A stretch of DNA of 64,000 nucleotides from the NCBI GenBank assembly GCA_025331565.1, contig JAFREQ010000027.1, positions 434,001-498,000 of the forward strand. The letters are read 5' to 3'. A model generated the notes under the pieces. That model made no database searches and was not told the origin of the DNA. It worked only from the letters and a program-made list of their open reading frames with translations. Below are positions 13,001 through 25,755 of this stretch, piece after piece (within the stretch, counting starts at the first letter, position 1; each line of letters begins with the position of its first letter). Made by a program: the position numbers and the translations under genes. The stretch comes from Holacanthus passer. Taxonomy: Eukaryota > Chordata > Actinopteri > Pomacanthidae.

Positions 13001-14866
13001 GGCATGTGAGGCTTTCCGCAATGTGCCGGACTTGGTGTAGCTGCTGTCCACGTAGCCTGTGGACAAGGCATTGTGTGGAGGTTTGAACAAAGTGTCCTTG
13101 CTGAAGATCTCTTTCCTCTTGATCACTATACCGCCTCCTCCCCCTCCGGGATCTACATTGTGTTGGTGTGGCGTCAAACGGGCATTTTGCACCGGCTCCG
13201 GCGTCTGGCTTGGCGTCAGTCGCACTGAGCCGTTCTGTCCCTTTGCTGCCGACAAGTCCTCTTTGTACTCCATCGTGTGAGGAGAGGTGAGGTGAGGCGT
13301 TTGGCGGTCAGCCGGAGAGCCCTTTCGGAGTCCCCCTGATGAGGTTAATGTGTCATATTCTGATTTTGCCTGAGGCGAAGGGGCAGTTAGGATTGTTTCA
13401 TTTGACGTATTGCACTGGAAGTACTCATCTGTTGAGGGCTTAGGAGAAAGTCCCATTAGCTCATTGTACGTTGGCAAGCTGTCTCTGCTTTTGTTCCTCT
13501 CCATCGTACTCCGGATCCTTGACTCGTCCAAACTCCCTTTCCCCAAATCAGGCACATTAAAATCAGAGTGGAACTTAGCAGCAGAGAACATGATCCTTGA
13601 GTAGTGGGAGGACTTCTGGGTGGCGCGCAGGGTGCCGTCATCAGTGAAGTAATGACTACGCTCCTCCAGACTGGGTTCAAAGTCTTCTGGCGCCCCCAAC
13701 GACGGGCCCTTGAGGGAGTTGTCCATGGACCGAGAGCGTTCCTTAGCTTGATCTGACCGCTCGTGACGCGACTTCCTGTCCTGATTGTGACTGTGACTTC
13801 TTTGCACTCTGGACTGGCACGTCCCACGCGATGGCTCAGGGAAGGGCATCTCCGTCCGTCTCTTGGCCAGCTCCCCAGACACGTCCCACTCAGGGGTAAC
13901 TGGGCAGTACGATTCAGTAATGTTGGGGTTGCTATGGACCAGGTATGTTGCGCCTCCACTTCGCCGGCGTTCCAAGGTGTACATGGCCTCCCGCGGTGAG
14001 CGAACTAACGAGTGGCTGAAGAAGCGGTAATCCCTTTCCATGAACAAAAGGTCCCAGTTTGAACCCTCAGACGGCTCTCCCCTGGAGGTTCTGGGCTTGC
14101 TGTGTGAGCGGGACTTACCATGCGGAGCCCTCCTGTGTCCCCTCCCCCTCCTGCTGCGTGCACTGTGCTGGGCTGAAGACCCCGCCTTGTTCTTCTGCGT
14201 ACGCTCTTCCTCCAGCCTCTTCATCACGGCCGTGTGCCTTGCCACATTCTCCACCGTTAGGTCGGGGTTGATTCGGCGGATTATCTCCATCTCCACCTCA
14301 CGGGGAATGGGCGTGGTCGGCACGTCCTCGTCACGAAGAGGCCACTCCTCTGGGGGGAACTGGGCTGAGAAGGTGGCCAGCTGCCTCATTTTGTCCTTCT
14401 TGAAACTCAGCCTGAAGAGCCTGAGACCGAACCTTTTGGATTGCTTCTCGCCACTTCCGCTGCCACCACTCCCTTCTTTCTTTTTGGTCAGAGTGTCAGT
14501 TTTATAAGGGAAAGAAGTGATGCTTTTGCTCTTATCGGCGGGATCTTGAGGCGGCGGTTGCTGGACAGGAGGGGAAGTGGGAAGAGGGGGATAAGGGTAT
14601 GATGGCGGTTCTCCTCGGTGCTCCTTGGCTGACGTGCTTGGTGGAGGTTCCCCACTGTTGTGATCCTTGGGCGGCTTACTTTGATAAGAATCTCCCCTGT
14701 GCTCCTTTGGTGACTTACTTTGGAGCGCAGAGGTGTGAAGTCTGGACGGGTCTTCGCGATAGGAGTTGTATGAGTCATTGTGATTCTTGCGAGGAGGCCT
14801 CTCTCTCAGGCAGCCAGGTGTGGATGGCGTGACGTTGCCGGACTGAGGCGAAGTGCATTGCTGAGG

Positions 14867-14907
<41 letters not shown>

Positions 14908-17900
14908 GACTGTTGCGGTTGACGCTCCGGCAGCCGGTCATCCAGGTGATACCACTTGTTGTTGGTTCTGATGAGGGAGGGAGTGATAAAGTAGGTCTGG
15001 GGGGTGACAATGAAGTAGCCCTCTGGAGTTGGGTAGATCTTCCTCTCTCGCACCAGCATGTTCAGGGTATGTCGCAGAACCTCTGAGCTGGGTGTAGGCA
15101 CGCCTGCAGGAAACACAGATCAGGCAAAGTTGAACCACAGTTTTATACATTTCAGTTATTTATATTAAAATTGTTCAAACACAGGACATTTTGAACATCT
15201 TAATGGAGCATGGGCTCAATTTAGAGACAAGAAAAAGTGTCCTACAACTATTAACCTTTTAGAAAATCATGGTGACATCCCATAAAAGTAGCTTGATGGC
15301 TATTTTAAAATGAATAAAATGTGCTATTTGCTTAATGTTTAAGTCACCAAATTCAAGTTTACACATCAGTAAAATCTAAATCAGATTTATCACACCACAG
15401 TCATTTTAAATGAGTAAACATAAGGAGTGAAAGTCGGGACTGGGTGAGGATGATGGGAGGTATTTCTTCATTATTTTCAGAACTTGACCGAAGCCAAATT
15501 GGTAAAAATGCCAAATTATAACTAATTAGTAAGACAGTTTTAGAATTCAAGCCTCCAAGCCTTTCATGGATGCGCTATTACAATAGAAATATTGTAGATG
15601 TGACATTTTATCCACATTTCTCTAAAAGTCAATTGCATATATTCAGTATCTTTGGGAAACATTATGATCTTATTAGAATTTGAATTAAACCTATGTTGGT
15701 TTGAATGTTGTATATTATATAAACACTGAATCAACATTAATAGCGGTCCATTTTGAACAACACCATTCATAACCTTTGTCTAGCAAGGCCTTGTGTTGCC
15801 TGACATTACATCACCCCTGTGTTCATTTTTTTTTTTTTTTAACATAGAAATGATGCAACCTATAAGTTCAACTCCTTTCCACTCTGCGATTGTAAGATAA
15901 ATTTGAATGGCTTCCTATTAAATTTGACTAACAGCGTGGTTACACAGTGGATAAACAAAAACGTTAAGTCCATCTGTTTTAATACATTTTAGGCTTGATC
16001 TACCAACATTAAGAGCAGTCCTGGATTTAATAGTTTAATACATTTTGGTAAAGAAGAAAATTACAACGCTAATAAAACATATATTCAAAATGTTATATAT
16101 AACATAAACAACATTGTGAACATTTTGTTGGAGGATTGGAGACAGCAAATGATAAATCTTTGTTTTGTGAGAACTTCTATTTAAAAGTCTCCAAAAAAAC
16201 CTTCTCTCTCAATATTTTGATAATAATTTTTGAAAGTATAAATATTGTCGACTTGCATGATGTCACCGAATTTGAGTTTAACAATTAAGACCTTCTGGAT
16301 GTTTTGTAAGTGAATGAGAACTGGTTGGGGTTCTTCAAAACATTTTAACAACAATACATCAATAATACAGAATCATTAATAGTTTGCTCAGACAATGTCA
16401 CATAAATTAATATGCATATAAAATATGTCACATCAAGAAAACCAGACTGTGTTTTGGTACAGGTTTTTTAAGAGTTTTGTGGTTTTGATATTTAAGTTTG
16501 TCAGAAAACAGTGAACCACCATAACGTCCCAGAGCCAAATGTGACGTCTTCAAATGTCTTATTTTGTCCAAATTCCAACAGTATTCTGTTTGCAATCATA
16601 TATGACGTAAAAAGAAGCAAATCCTCACATCTGAGAAGCTGCCACCAGTGATGTTGTGGCTCAGAAAACGACTAATAAAATGATTAATCGACTATTGAAA
16701 CAGTTGCTGATTAATTTCCCATCTAATCCCTTAGTTAACTTAATTGTTTGAGATGTATTCCTGTTGAAAAATGATGATGTTGTTTGCAAGATTTTATAGG
16801 ATGAAATATTTCAATTCTCACTAAATCAATGAAATGTTCTCTGAGGTGAGATCGATAGATGTTTTATGCCTACATAGATCATTACTTTGCTCTTTGAACC
16901 TGGCTTTTATGTGTGTACAAAATGAAACTTTGAGGAAAATTTAGTGAGAGGAATTTAATAAGCAACAAATCAGACACACACACAGATCTAAATCATCACC
17001 ATTTCAACCTTAGTATTTACACTAATTGCTCATTTTCTGGCAAAAGAAGCCACATGATGTATTAAAAAATCAGTTTCAGCTTTGGTGCAGTCCCATTTTC
17101 AGAAGGAGGTCAGAGGAGCGTACCTGGGAAGCTGGCAGTGAGGTGCTCCACCAGAGCCTCCTGGTTGACAGGCTTGTGGGCAGAGTTCATAGCAGAGATG
17201 GCCAAGCACAAGATCTCCCCCAGCGGGATGAACTGTGACTGGCTGATAGGCGACATACTGATCGGAGACACGTCACCTGCAGGAGGAGGAGGAGGAGGAG
17301 GAGGCAAAGGCACAACTGTGAGATCATGAATGAACAGCAGGCGCAGCGTGTGAAGCTATGATGTAATGGTCAAACAGCAGCAGTTTGCACGCTGCCTGGA
17401 ACAGCTCCACCCCTCCTCCCCGCGCTTCCTTTAGCCTCTCGTTCCTCCTGTTTCTCGTAGGTTAGCAAAGCGAGGCAGCTGCTGCAGCAACCGTAGTGCG
17501 AGATCACCTGAGTCTCTGCGACCTCGTTATTCGGCTCATCTCGCAGGCAGAAAAAGGAAGCCTGCGCGACCCTTCAGAACGTCAAACCAGACGTGTTTGA
17601 AATTTCACAAAACATGACTGAATTTAGCAGCACATTGAGAGCTTACACGCAGAAATTCTCTGCTGTCTTTGTTGAATTAAGCTGGCTTTGCTGTCAGCAG
17701 TAGTGAGTAGTGAGATCATCCTACAACCAGACGGCCCCGGCTTCAAGCCCCTCTGAGAGCAAACATCTGCCCTGCTGAAAGGTTGTAAAGCAACACACTG
17801 AATCCACCGCTGCAGCATCTGTGCTGGATCTGACCCCGTCCTCTGACCTAAATCTGCTGATCGATAGAGAATCACGCACACGATGGAGAAAATATATCAC

Positions 17901-19017
17901 CAAAGCCTCCGTATTTGATTCCTAATCTAACATTACGTCTCAGAATTGACGTCGCCTTATTGATCGCTGTTCCAAAGTTTTGCTGCCATTTGCCATCCAC
18001 GCTTCTTTTAGCTGAGACGTGTGCAGGGCCCGGCCTCCTCGCCACACTCAGCTGAATGGTCAGTTAAGCAACACGATGACGTTATCTCTGCTTAGTATCA
18101 CAGCCCCTTAAGCTTTATGTGGCTTTACAGGGCTTTACTCGGTTTTTAGTAAACATGAGGAAAGCTGGATCTGCCAGTGGAAGAAAAAAAAAAATCACGC
18201 TGTCCTGTGCTTTTATAGTATTTGATTTTTCTGTGGTAAGGCAAATCTCTGAGGAGTGTGGGAATGAGGTTGTAGTATTTGTGTTTCACATCTTACAACG
18301 ACGACAGAAATGCAGCAGAAAAATATGCAAATATTTATAATAAAAGGGGCTGAAAGGATCTGATTTTCTTGTCAACAACATGAAATATGAACGTGTCACA
18401 AAATCTGGCGCAAAGGTGATGCTGCTAACGTATCAACTGAGCTTTCAGGTATTCTGGTATTTTGTGTAGTGTATATTTGTTAATATGGGTCCAGTGAATA
18501 TGAAGGTTATGTGAAAATATGTCAGGAAGTAAAAAAAGGTTTGGACCCATCGAGAGACGGTTTAATGAAATTTAAAACAAGCCAAGAGACAATAAAAAGC
18601 TTTAGATGAAATAAATCCAAATATTTCTCCTTCTTCTCTATTTCTATTTGACCTCATTTGATGCATTAGAGGAGCAATAAAAAGGGGAAGCTCGATCAAC
18701 ATTTCCTACTTGATAGCATGAAAATATTGTCCACTTTGAACTCTGCCCTTTGACCCCACAATCAAACTGTGCCTTTGCTCGTTTGGAGCAGCTCTGCGTA
18801 GAAGGAGGGTGGAGCTTCTGGTGGTGGGAGTGTCAGACTCACCTGGCGCACGATAACTTGGCGGGGACGGAGAGAAATGAGGAGGAGGGGGAGGAAGATG
18901 CTGCTTCTGCACACGGATGTCTTTCTCACTACGGGAGAGATTGTGCTCCAGCGGGCGTTCGGCGAGCTCCGAGCTGGGCCAGGCCCGCCGCAGATTGCTG
19001 CTGCGGTTCTTCTTCAT
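10053..19017 (-). CDS. stox2: Storkhead-box protein 2 (short-start isoform)
   Basis: Minus-strand exons, 5' to 3': 18843-19017, 17124-17276, 12555-15103 and 10053-10254. Junction phases fit. The first exon gives MKKNRSS...LRRAWPSSE, like mammalian STOX2. Exon 2 gives DVSPISMSPISQSQF and the start of the winged-helix domain, which continues into exon 3 (VRERKIYPTPEGYFIV). Exon 3 encodes the long disordered body with conserved blocks FSAQFPPEEWPLRDED, INPDLTVENV and ASFDYYNVSDDEEE. The last exon has TRESLASNTSSIVE and ends ITSV. STOX proteins are DNA-binding regulators. Within exon 3 the frame slips by one base between about 14850 and 14925, at a CAG tract. With one base removed the total is 3078 nt, about 1025 aa, in line with mammalian STOX2. 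The slip is more likely a sequence error than gene death, because the 770-residue downstream frame stays open and conserved. Confidence 0.9.
11353..11383. repeat. Perfect 14-bp inverted repeat with 3-base loop
   Basis: Left arm 11353-11366 (TTCACCTAAAACTG) is the exact reverse complement of 11370-11383, separated by AAA. It is in the last stox2 intron. It could be the core of a degraded inverted-repeat element or a small RNA hairpin; nothing else supports a function. Confidence 0.8.
12000..12094. repeat. Dispersed repeat, copy 1 (GGCCACTCAGTGTA end)
   Basis: Segment with TAAAGACAG, CAGGGCTG and a GCGGCCACTCAGTGTA terminus. A second diverged copy in the same orientation is at about 59689-59782. 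I recall the family as very common in teleosts; class not assigned. Confidence 0.55.
14868..14906 (-). repeat. stox2: CAG/CAA trinucleotide tract in stox2 exon 3
   Basis: Thirteen triplets on the minus strand, CAG apart from one CAA. The frame that enters from the winged-helix side reads them as glutamine. The frame that leaves toward the conserved stox2 body reads the same bases as serine. Mammalian STOX2 has no comparable tract here as far as I recall (only about SQ between PDR and CTSPQ), so this is a lineage expansion. Confidence 0.9.
15104..17123 (-). other. stox2: stox2 intron between winged-helix exons
   Basis: AT-rich, with a poly-T run at about 15827-15840 and degenerate ATTAATCG-type repeat sequence near 16670-16730. 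No coding signal found. Confidence 0.75.
17277..18842 (-). other. stox2: stox2 intron 1 of the short isoform
   Basis: The end next to exon 2 has a purine-rich GGA run at about 17281-17304 (a CTC-rich polypyrimidine tract on the transcript), which gives exon 2 a strong acceptor. No other exon recognised. Confidence 0.7.
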
Positions 19018-20030
19018 CGTGACCCCTTTACCAGGTGGCCTTCACCCCCGGGGGCTTCTGGGATAAGGTGAAGGAGGGGGTGGAATGGGGAGGAAGGGGA
19101 AGGAAGGAGGGAGGTGGGGGAAAGGGGGGGTGTGCAGGGGGAGGTCGACCAACCTCAGGCTCAGTGCCTCCCCCGCATCAGTAAGAACGTCCCGCTAGAG
19201 CGATCACACACCAGACATGGCAGGAACCAGTGTGCACCTTCACACACATACACACGTCTCATTTACATCCACGAGCAAGCTACAAACGACCGTGTTCGCA
19301 CTGTGGGTGGTTGTCATCGGCTGCTGGGCTCTCCCGGGCTGATCTGGAGCGATGGCAGCGGCGGCGGAGGTGCAGGTGATTGCGCGAGGCATCACCCTTT
19401 CATCGGCATCAGTCCCAGCCACCATTTGTAGCATCCCCATTTGCATGCGTAGGGAGGCACATTACGTAGCCGCTCTGATGTGGGAGGAGGGAGCAGGAGA
19501 GAGGTGGGGGGGCAGGGGTAGAGATGAGGGAAATGGGGCATTGGAAGCAAGGAGGACGGTGAGGAGAGATTTCAGTGGAGGTTTTGGGATCCGCTTGTTC
19601 CTTTTTAGAGGAGAAGGTAACAGGGGAAGAAAGGGAGGGGATGGATGGATAGTCAGATTCAAAGCTTAAGAGGCCCAGTCTTCGACAATAGCTCAATTCA
19701 CCACAGGAGTGCTCGGCCGATCCCCGGAAAACAAAAGAGCCCACTTAAAAAAAAAACAGAAATAAAAGCTCCATTCACCCTAACGGGCAGTGAAACCTCG
19801 ATAGTATGCCAAGCACCGGAGACGCCACGTTCACCTCCATCTTTATCCGATCAAGCACAAGACCCCATCGTCCTTTCGACAACAGCACACCAGGAGAGGG
19901 TGGGGAGAAAAAAATGGAGAGCATAGAAATAAATAAATAAATTCAAGAATAGATATCCACCGTTTCCCGCAATCCAACGGAAGAAGCTCCCGAGCCTATC
20001 GCCGTAGCATCCATTCATTAACAGGGGGGG
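19018..20030 (-). promoter_or_regulatory. stox2: Probable promoter/5'UTR of the stox2 short isoform
   Basis: The kilobase upstream of the short-isoform ATG is GC-richer than the flanking introns and carries many CpG. It includes a G-rich block at about 19066-19145 with repeated runs of four to seven G. No TATA box or experimentally defined start can be seen; promoter status is inferred from position and composition. Confidence 0.4.
19066..19145 (+). repeat. G-run-rich block with quadruplex potential
   Basis: At least six runs of four or more G spaced by short purine linkers on the plus strand, 50-130 bases upstream of the stox2 short-isoform start codon. Confidence 0.7.
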
Positions 20031-20107
20031 ATGCAAACTCCAGTCAACGGCAAATCTCTTTCAACGCTAATGCTGCAGCTGCTCCCAGCACCTCCAGGAA
20101 GGGTGTG

Positions 20108-20110
20108 TGA

Positions 20111-20145
<35 letters not shown>

Positions 20146-20259
20146 TGTGTGTGAGAGAAAGTGTGTATGCGCGCATCCGCCTGCTGCGCGCGATTCTGCG
20201 TGAGCATGCATGCGTCTGTGTCTGGGTGATTGAGGCTGAGGGGAGGGGAGGAGAGGATG

Positions 20260-20307
<48 letters not shown>

Positions 20308-20379
20308 AGGACATACATAAGGCAGAGAGGAGAGCAAATATCAACAGCTCGAAACACACACACACACACACACACACAA
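20108..20379. repeat. Microsatellite cluster: TG, then GA, then CA
   Basis: A TG run (about 20110-20152), an uninterrupted AG/GA run (20261-20304) and a CA run (20353-20379) lie within 270 bases upstream of the stox2 short first exon. The open frames over them are low-complexity. Confidence 0.9.
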
Positions 20380-21814
20380 GAAAAAAATAAAAATATTCAG
20401 CCTCAGATGATGTCCAGGGAATAGCTCAGGCTCTGAATCTTTGGCTGAATTTCCATCCTCACCCTACTTCCTCTCTCGTTCCCTCACCCTAGCTCCGTCT
20501 CTTAAAACCTCCATCCTTCCTCTGTTTGTGCTTCACCTGACCGTGAGACCAAAAAGCTCCAGACTCGACAGGGCCACGACCAAAGGGAATCGTGTTAAAG
20601 GTGCTCCTCATCAGTGCTTTCCACCGGTTGATTCACTTACTACGCTGCATGGAGCTGTCAATGAACAAGAAAAAACCCAAAGCATCACCTTAATCATGAC
20701 CAAGAGTGGCAGCTCCTGCAAGCTGCAGACTCCTGCTGACTCACATGTGTGGAGTGTGAATGGACGGTTGGAGGGACAGAATAAGGAGCAAAGTGAGAGG
20801 GCAGGACGGGGCACGGGTGGAGGAGAGGGAGGAGGAGGGAGGAGGAGGAGGAGGAGGGGGGGAGACGGTGTCACAACCAATCTGCTCCAGTTCACTGATG
20901 CCAAAGAGAAAGAGGAGAGGAAGGGAAGGAGGGGTGAGGAGGAGGAGGAGGGCGACACCACGCCAGCCATTTTATTTCTCAGTAGTGCTGCAACAGCCTT
21001 TGTTGCCATGACGACGCAAGCCGATGATCTCATAGCTGTTACCTTTGAGTGCCGTTCCCTTAAAGAGGCCGGTGCCCAAGACGGAGGCAGACAGACGGCA
21101 ACACGGACGAGGACTGACAAAACACTCCTGCATGGCTGCTGAGATCCTTCAACGCTCTGTGCACTATGAGGCACAATCGCACAAACTGGGAGGTGAAAAA
21201 AAAAAAAAGCAGGATGCCCTGATAGTGGGAAGAAATTTTCACAGAGAGCACAATGATTTGAATATCCCCTGGAAAATGTTGGCTCCAAATATGAGGCGAT
21301 TATGGAGGGAGTGATTAGTCAATTAACTTTTTGATAGCCAAGTTTGAAAAAAAAAAATGGTTGCATGAGGATGTAATGCTTTTTCGGGCAGGATATCAAT
21401 GAGAGCAAACTTAAACAGAAGCAATTTGAACATAATTTGAATTTGTAGAGATGGGAAACTTTTCACTTTTTTCTTACATCCTGTCCACAAAAAGATGAAT
21501 CGATTAATTGAGAAAATAATCTGAAAATAAGCCAATAATCAAAATAATTGTTAGATGCAACCCTGAAGGTAACTTATGTTTTTATTATATAAGCCATAAT
21601 CTTAAAGCCCATGAAAACTAGTGAAAATGAATAATGACATTTTGAAATCACATGGCTGTTAATCTGACAAAAATCTGTACTCAGGCACAGAGACGCGGTG
21701 CTTTGAGCAAAACACTATTCGACATTTGATAATTAGCACTAAACACAAAGTGCAGCTGAGTTAGTTTGTTTTGCAGATGTATGGTCAAAACTGAAGCATT
21801 AGACAAATTAAAAT

Positions 21815-21925
21815 TTCGACCTGATGATGGCGTTAGATGAGAGGTCATATTTTACAATCCATCCTGTGGGGAGCATGAATATCTGTACCAAATGTTATGA
21901 CAATCAATCCAACAAGATGATGATG
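21815..21925 (+). repeat. Dispersed repeat, family also at 53470-53830
   Basis: Contains GACCTGATGATGGCGTTAGA and CATGAATATCTGTACCAAAT, followed by CAATCAATCCAAC. The fuller copy at 53470-53830 shares the layout. I remember the family as one of the commonest interspersed sequences in percomorphs; class not assigned. Confidence 0.55.
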
Positions 21926-24357
21926 CATTAAGTTTAGATGAACATATCAATAATGGGACAGTGTTATCCTGCTGTAGTAAAGGATTTGCGGGCCTGTTAC
22001 AACTTCATCCAACTTCCTTGCAAACAGGACCATTTTTGTTTTTGCTCTGCCCTCCAGTGGAACACTCACAACAGCACACGTCTTTTTCAAAGTCAGCTCT
22101 CTTGGTCAGTGACAAAAGAAACAGGCTGCAAAACACATCCTGATCTGACATTAAGATATAGGGTAACAAATCTGTCTGCAGCGTTCAACATTTCCCCCAA
22201 TTCTCTGCTGCGACCCTCCCTTTTCCTTCCAATGGAGACCTGGGCTGTGGCAGGGAACGCGGCGCAACAGCGTTTTTCCTGAACAAATGCTCCCCTTTTC
22301 CTTCCTTGAGAGCACACACTCCTCCCAGCCCATTGTTTACAGCCTGCTAAAGGATACAAAGTCCCTCGGTTAATCAGATTGAATTGTCAGTTTTAAAAAA
22401 CACTTTGTTTCCACGCAGCTGAAAATCCACAACTTTTGTCTAAATGTATTAATCCAGCCACTTTTTGGCCCCGATCAAACATTCTCAGGCAGTTTGGGGG
22501 ATAATCTGTAATATGTAAACATGTTGCTCTCATGTGAGTAAATGCACAATATGAAAATCCTGACATCAAAATGCATTTCACAATTTGACTTCAGCCTTCT
22601 AATGCTTGATAATCTAGAGTTGTTTCCCTGCAGCCGTAATAATGTGTAAACGTCCTACAGTCTTCTGTGCTACTCGTGTCCGTAACAAATTTCAGTTTTC
22701 ATATTTTTATCATATAATTTTTTACATTACATAGAAATGTTGACCTTCTACACACAAAGTTAACGAACAGCCTATTTTGTCTGAACTCTGTTTGAACTTG
22801 TCTCTCAAACTAAAGTCTTGACACTTCAGCTGAGAAAATGAGTCACACAGAAACTCGAAGCTCACGCTAGAAAATCAATACTGAGGTGGTTTGCATCTGT
22901 ATAACTGTTATCATCGCTGCAGGACATCCTCCATAAGAATTAAAATCCACTTAAACTATCTGACTGACTTGTAGAAATAGTTTGCAAGTCAGAGCCGTTG
23001 ATCTCTGAGAGGCAAAATGGTTCAAATTTAACTGGTTGAATTCACATGAGCTCTCATGATTAGGCTAATTATGCTGCCCAAAAATGTGGTGAGTATGAAA
23101 ACACACACCCCGCACTGTTACATGCATTGTCTGACTTTTCACCAAGTTCATACATATTTTAGATTATGGATTGGAAACATTCACAAAGATCAGTATCTCA
23201 TCTGCATCTGGACCAACAGGCTATAAGCTCTGCTGGTTTGGGCATTATAGAGTCTGGTGAGTTATTAGCTATAAGACAAACATTCCAGTGCTTATCGGTG
23301 TTTGCTTCAGTAGTGTGAGAGCAGCTATGTCACTTCATCCTAGAGACGCAAAATCACAACCTATCTTGAGATTTACCTTTGGACTATAACAGACCCGAAC
23401 GTAGTGAAGCTTTTCAGTTCAATTCAATCAATGTCTAGCAGCTCAATGGAGAAATCTGATAACATGAAAGGAGCTGTAGAAGTGTTTGAACATCCAGTAC
23501 ACACTGAATTTTGAAAAGGAGTCTGGTCAGCGTTGTTCCTTTGCAGAAGGTGCCACAGGTTGAGTTGTGTTTTTGAGTTGCTTGCTTTGAAAGTATGAAA
23601 TTTGATGCAGTAACAACAGTACGCACAAGGCTTCCCGCAGGAAACTGTTACCAAACAGTTGGCTATTTACACATACTTTTACAGATTTACAGCCACTTGG
23701 ATCAGCGCAAACAAGCTGCACATACTCCAATAACATATCACTTTATAAGTTGATATGGCAGACAGCTGCCTGTTTGTGCATCCAGCAGATTTAGAGCAAA
23801 CAGCATGAATCGAAGTCCAATATTCACGCTGCTTTTAGCTCTGTGTTTGGCCTCCACCAACACCTGAGGTAAATACTAGCAGGCTCTTCAGCTGCTACAT
23901 GCGACGACTTTGTATGTCGGCTGTTTGTCGCTGGCTGGATCGTGTACAGTGGGTTTAAAAGACCTTTTGCACTGAAAAAAGCCGCCAGTGAGACTGAACC
24001 GAAACAGTAAAGTCGTTAAAAACCAAAACAATGTGCAAAAGAGGCTTAAAAACTCTCTAGAGTGGAAGAGAACGGCACATGTGGGTGAAAGTTGTGGATT
24101 TATCAAGCAACACCTTTCACATTACACAAACTCATTTGACCCACTGTTAATATAAAAATATTGAGTAGGGCAACTTTCTTTCTGTCGGCTCTTAAAGACG
24201 ATCAACACATCGAACAAACAAGTATTGAAGATTTCAGGCTTCGTAACTTTTTTTCTGTTTTATCTCAGTTCAGTTTGACGCCGCTCACCAATAGAACTGA
24301 TGATCTAAACTGAGGCTCTATTGTGAAAAAGACATAAATTAGTTGATCCATGACATG

Positions 24358-24390
24358 GTGCACACACACACACACACACACACACGCACA
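24358..24390. repeat. CA microsatellite
   Basis: Near-perfect CA run in the first intron of the long stox2 isoform. Confidence 0.9.
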
Positions 24391-25755
24391 GAGTCAAACA
24401 GGGGAAGCTTGTGAGGCCAGTACAATGGGTGCAGCGGTTAGACTTGCCGACAATACCTCACACCGTACAAACCTGCCCCGGCACATACATGAATTATAGC
24501 CTTGTCAGGAGAAGATGAGTGTGAGTGTGGGAATGCTGAACTGGAGTCAAACTGGGCCTAAGTCCCGGCTCTTCTATCCAAATGAGTAAGTCTATATGAT
24601 ATGAAGCAGCTGAGGTGAAAAGGTGAGATGCTGCCTAAACTCCCCTCATCAGACTAGCTTCAACTGGTTTCATGCAACTCGCCAGAGGAGCCGTAGCACT
24701 GACTCATAAAGGGAGTAGAAAAACCTCAGGGAAAACTATTTTAACTCACGAATACAAAAAAGGAGTCAGCAGCATTTGCCAGCTATTAAAAAGGTGTGGA
24801 AATGAAAGAACTGCAGGTAAATCTGTCAGATAGGTATTTAGATGATCAGACTTCTATGACAACATAACGTCCAAAGTCTTGAGTCAATCAATTCAATGGA
24901 GAAAAAGTCCACATCTCAAAATCTTGTCAAACCAAATCGAAATCTCTGATAGGTTCAATCTTCTTGTTGAGTAAATAAAGGCCGTATTTTTTACACAATC
25001 TGTAAATCTCCCTGATGAAGATCCTGCACCAAAAGTCACCGATGAAACAAAGAAGCATCTTCCAGTGTCTTTTCCACTTTTGTGTCTTTGTTACTCGAGC
25101 ACATTTGACCACAGTTGGCTTGTGAAATAATGAAAACAAACTAAATGTTAATACAGTCTCTGATACAGTTTCATTTATTTTTTTTATTGTCCTGGGATTT
25201 TACTGTGCAAAAACCTGAAACTTGGACGTTGTCGCTAACAAGTCAGCTCAAGTCTTTCGAGAGTCAAGTCTCAAGTATTCATTCACTCATTTTTGTGTCT
25301 CAAGTCTCCAGCTCTGGACAGACGTATACACAAAGCATAAGTATAAGGTGAAGTGCTGCTAAGTGGCATGCAAGTAAATATGGCTCACAGGAGTTCAAAG
25401 TTTAAATGATTTAATTTATATCATCAAGTCAAATCATTCTGGCAGACTCTGTGGTTGGAGGCCAAGATTTGACAGATTTAATTACATGTTATTATCACTG
25501 CACGTGAACACTCTTGCAATGATGATATGCTACTTCTTGTGAGTGATATTTCTCTGTGACTGGTGGATGTGTCTGCTTTGGTGTGCCTGGTTTTTTTTTT
25601 GGAGCAGGCTGCAAACTTCCTCATGCAAAACAATGTTTCCAAACACATGAATGACCCTGAATAGAAATCAACCACTCTTGACTGTGCAACTTATTTACAT
25701 CTGGGTGTGACAGCATGGTTTTGCATGCATCTTAACTCCCTAACAACAAACCCAC

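Larger units (their letters stand above)
20380..25755 (-). other. stox2: stox2 long-isoform first intron
   Basis: Sequence between the two alternative stox2 first exons. It includes a polypurine stretch at about 20815-20960, a CA microsatellite at 24358-24390, and a repeat at about 21815-21925. Two opposing frames of 225-233 codons (20441-21142 plus, 20611-21288 minus) come from the biased purine composition and show no domain or splice context. Confidence 0.65.

Noticed and set aside
13456..14778. Possible pseudogene status of stox2 because of the frame slip
   Set aside because: All splice sites and the 770-codon downstream frame, including the separate last exon, are intact and conserved, which a decaying gene would not keep.
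20018..20390. Overlapping frames over the TG/GA/CA microsatellites
   Set aside because: Dinucleotide repeats are open in several frames; the translations are simple alternations such as TH and RE.
20441..21142. Plus-strand frame of 233 codons upstream of the stox2 short start
   Set aside because: It lies over polypurine sequence, is opposed by a similarly long minus-strand frame (20611-21288), has no recognisable domain and is rich in repeated glycine/arginine/glutamate from the base bias.
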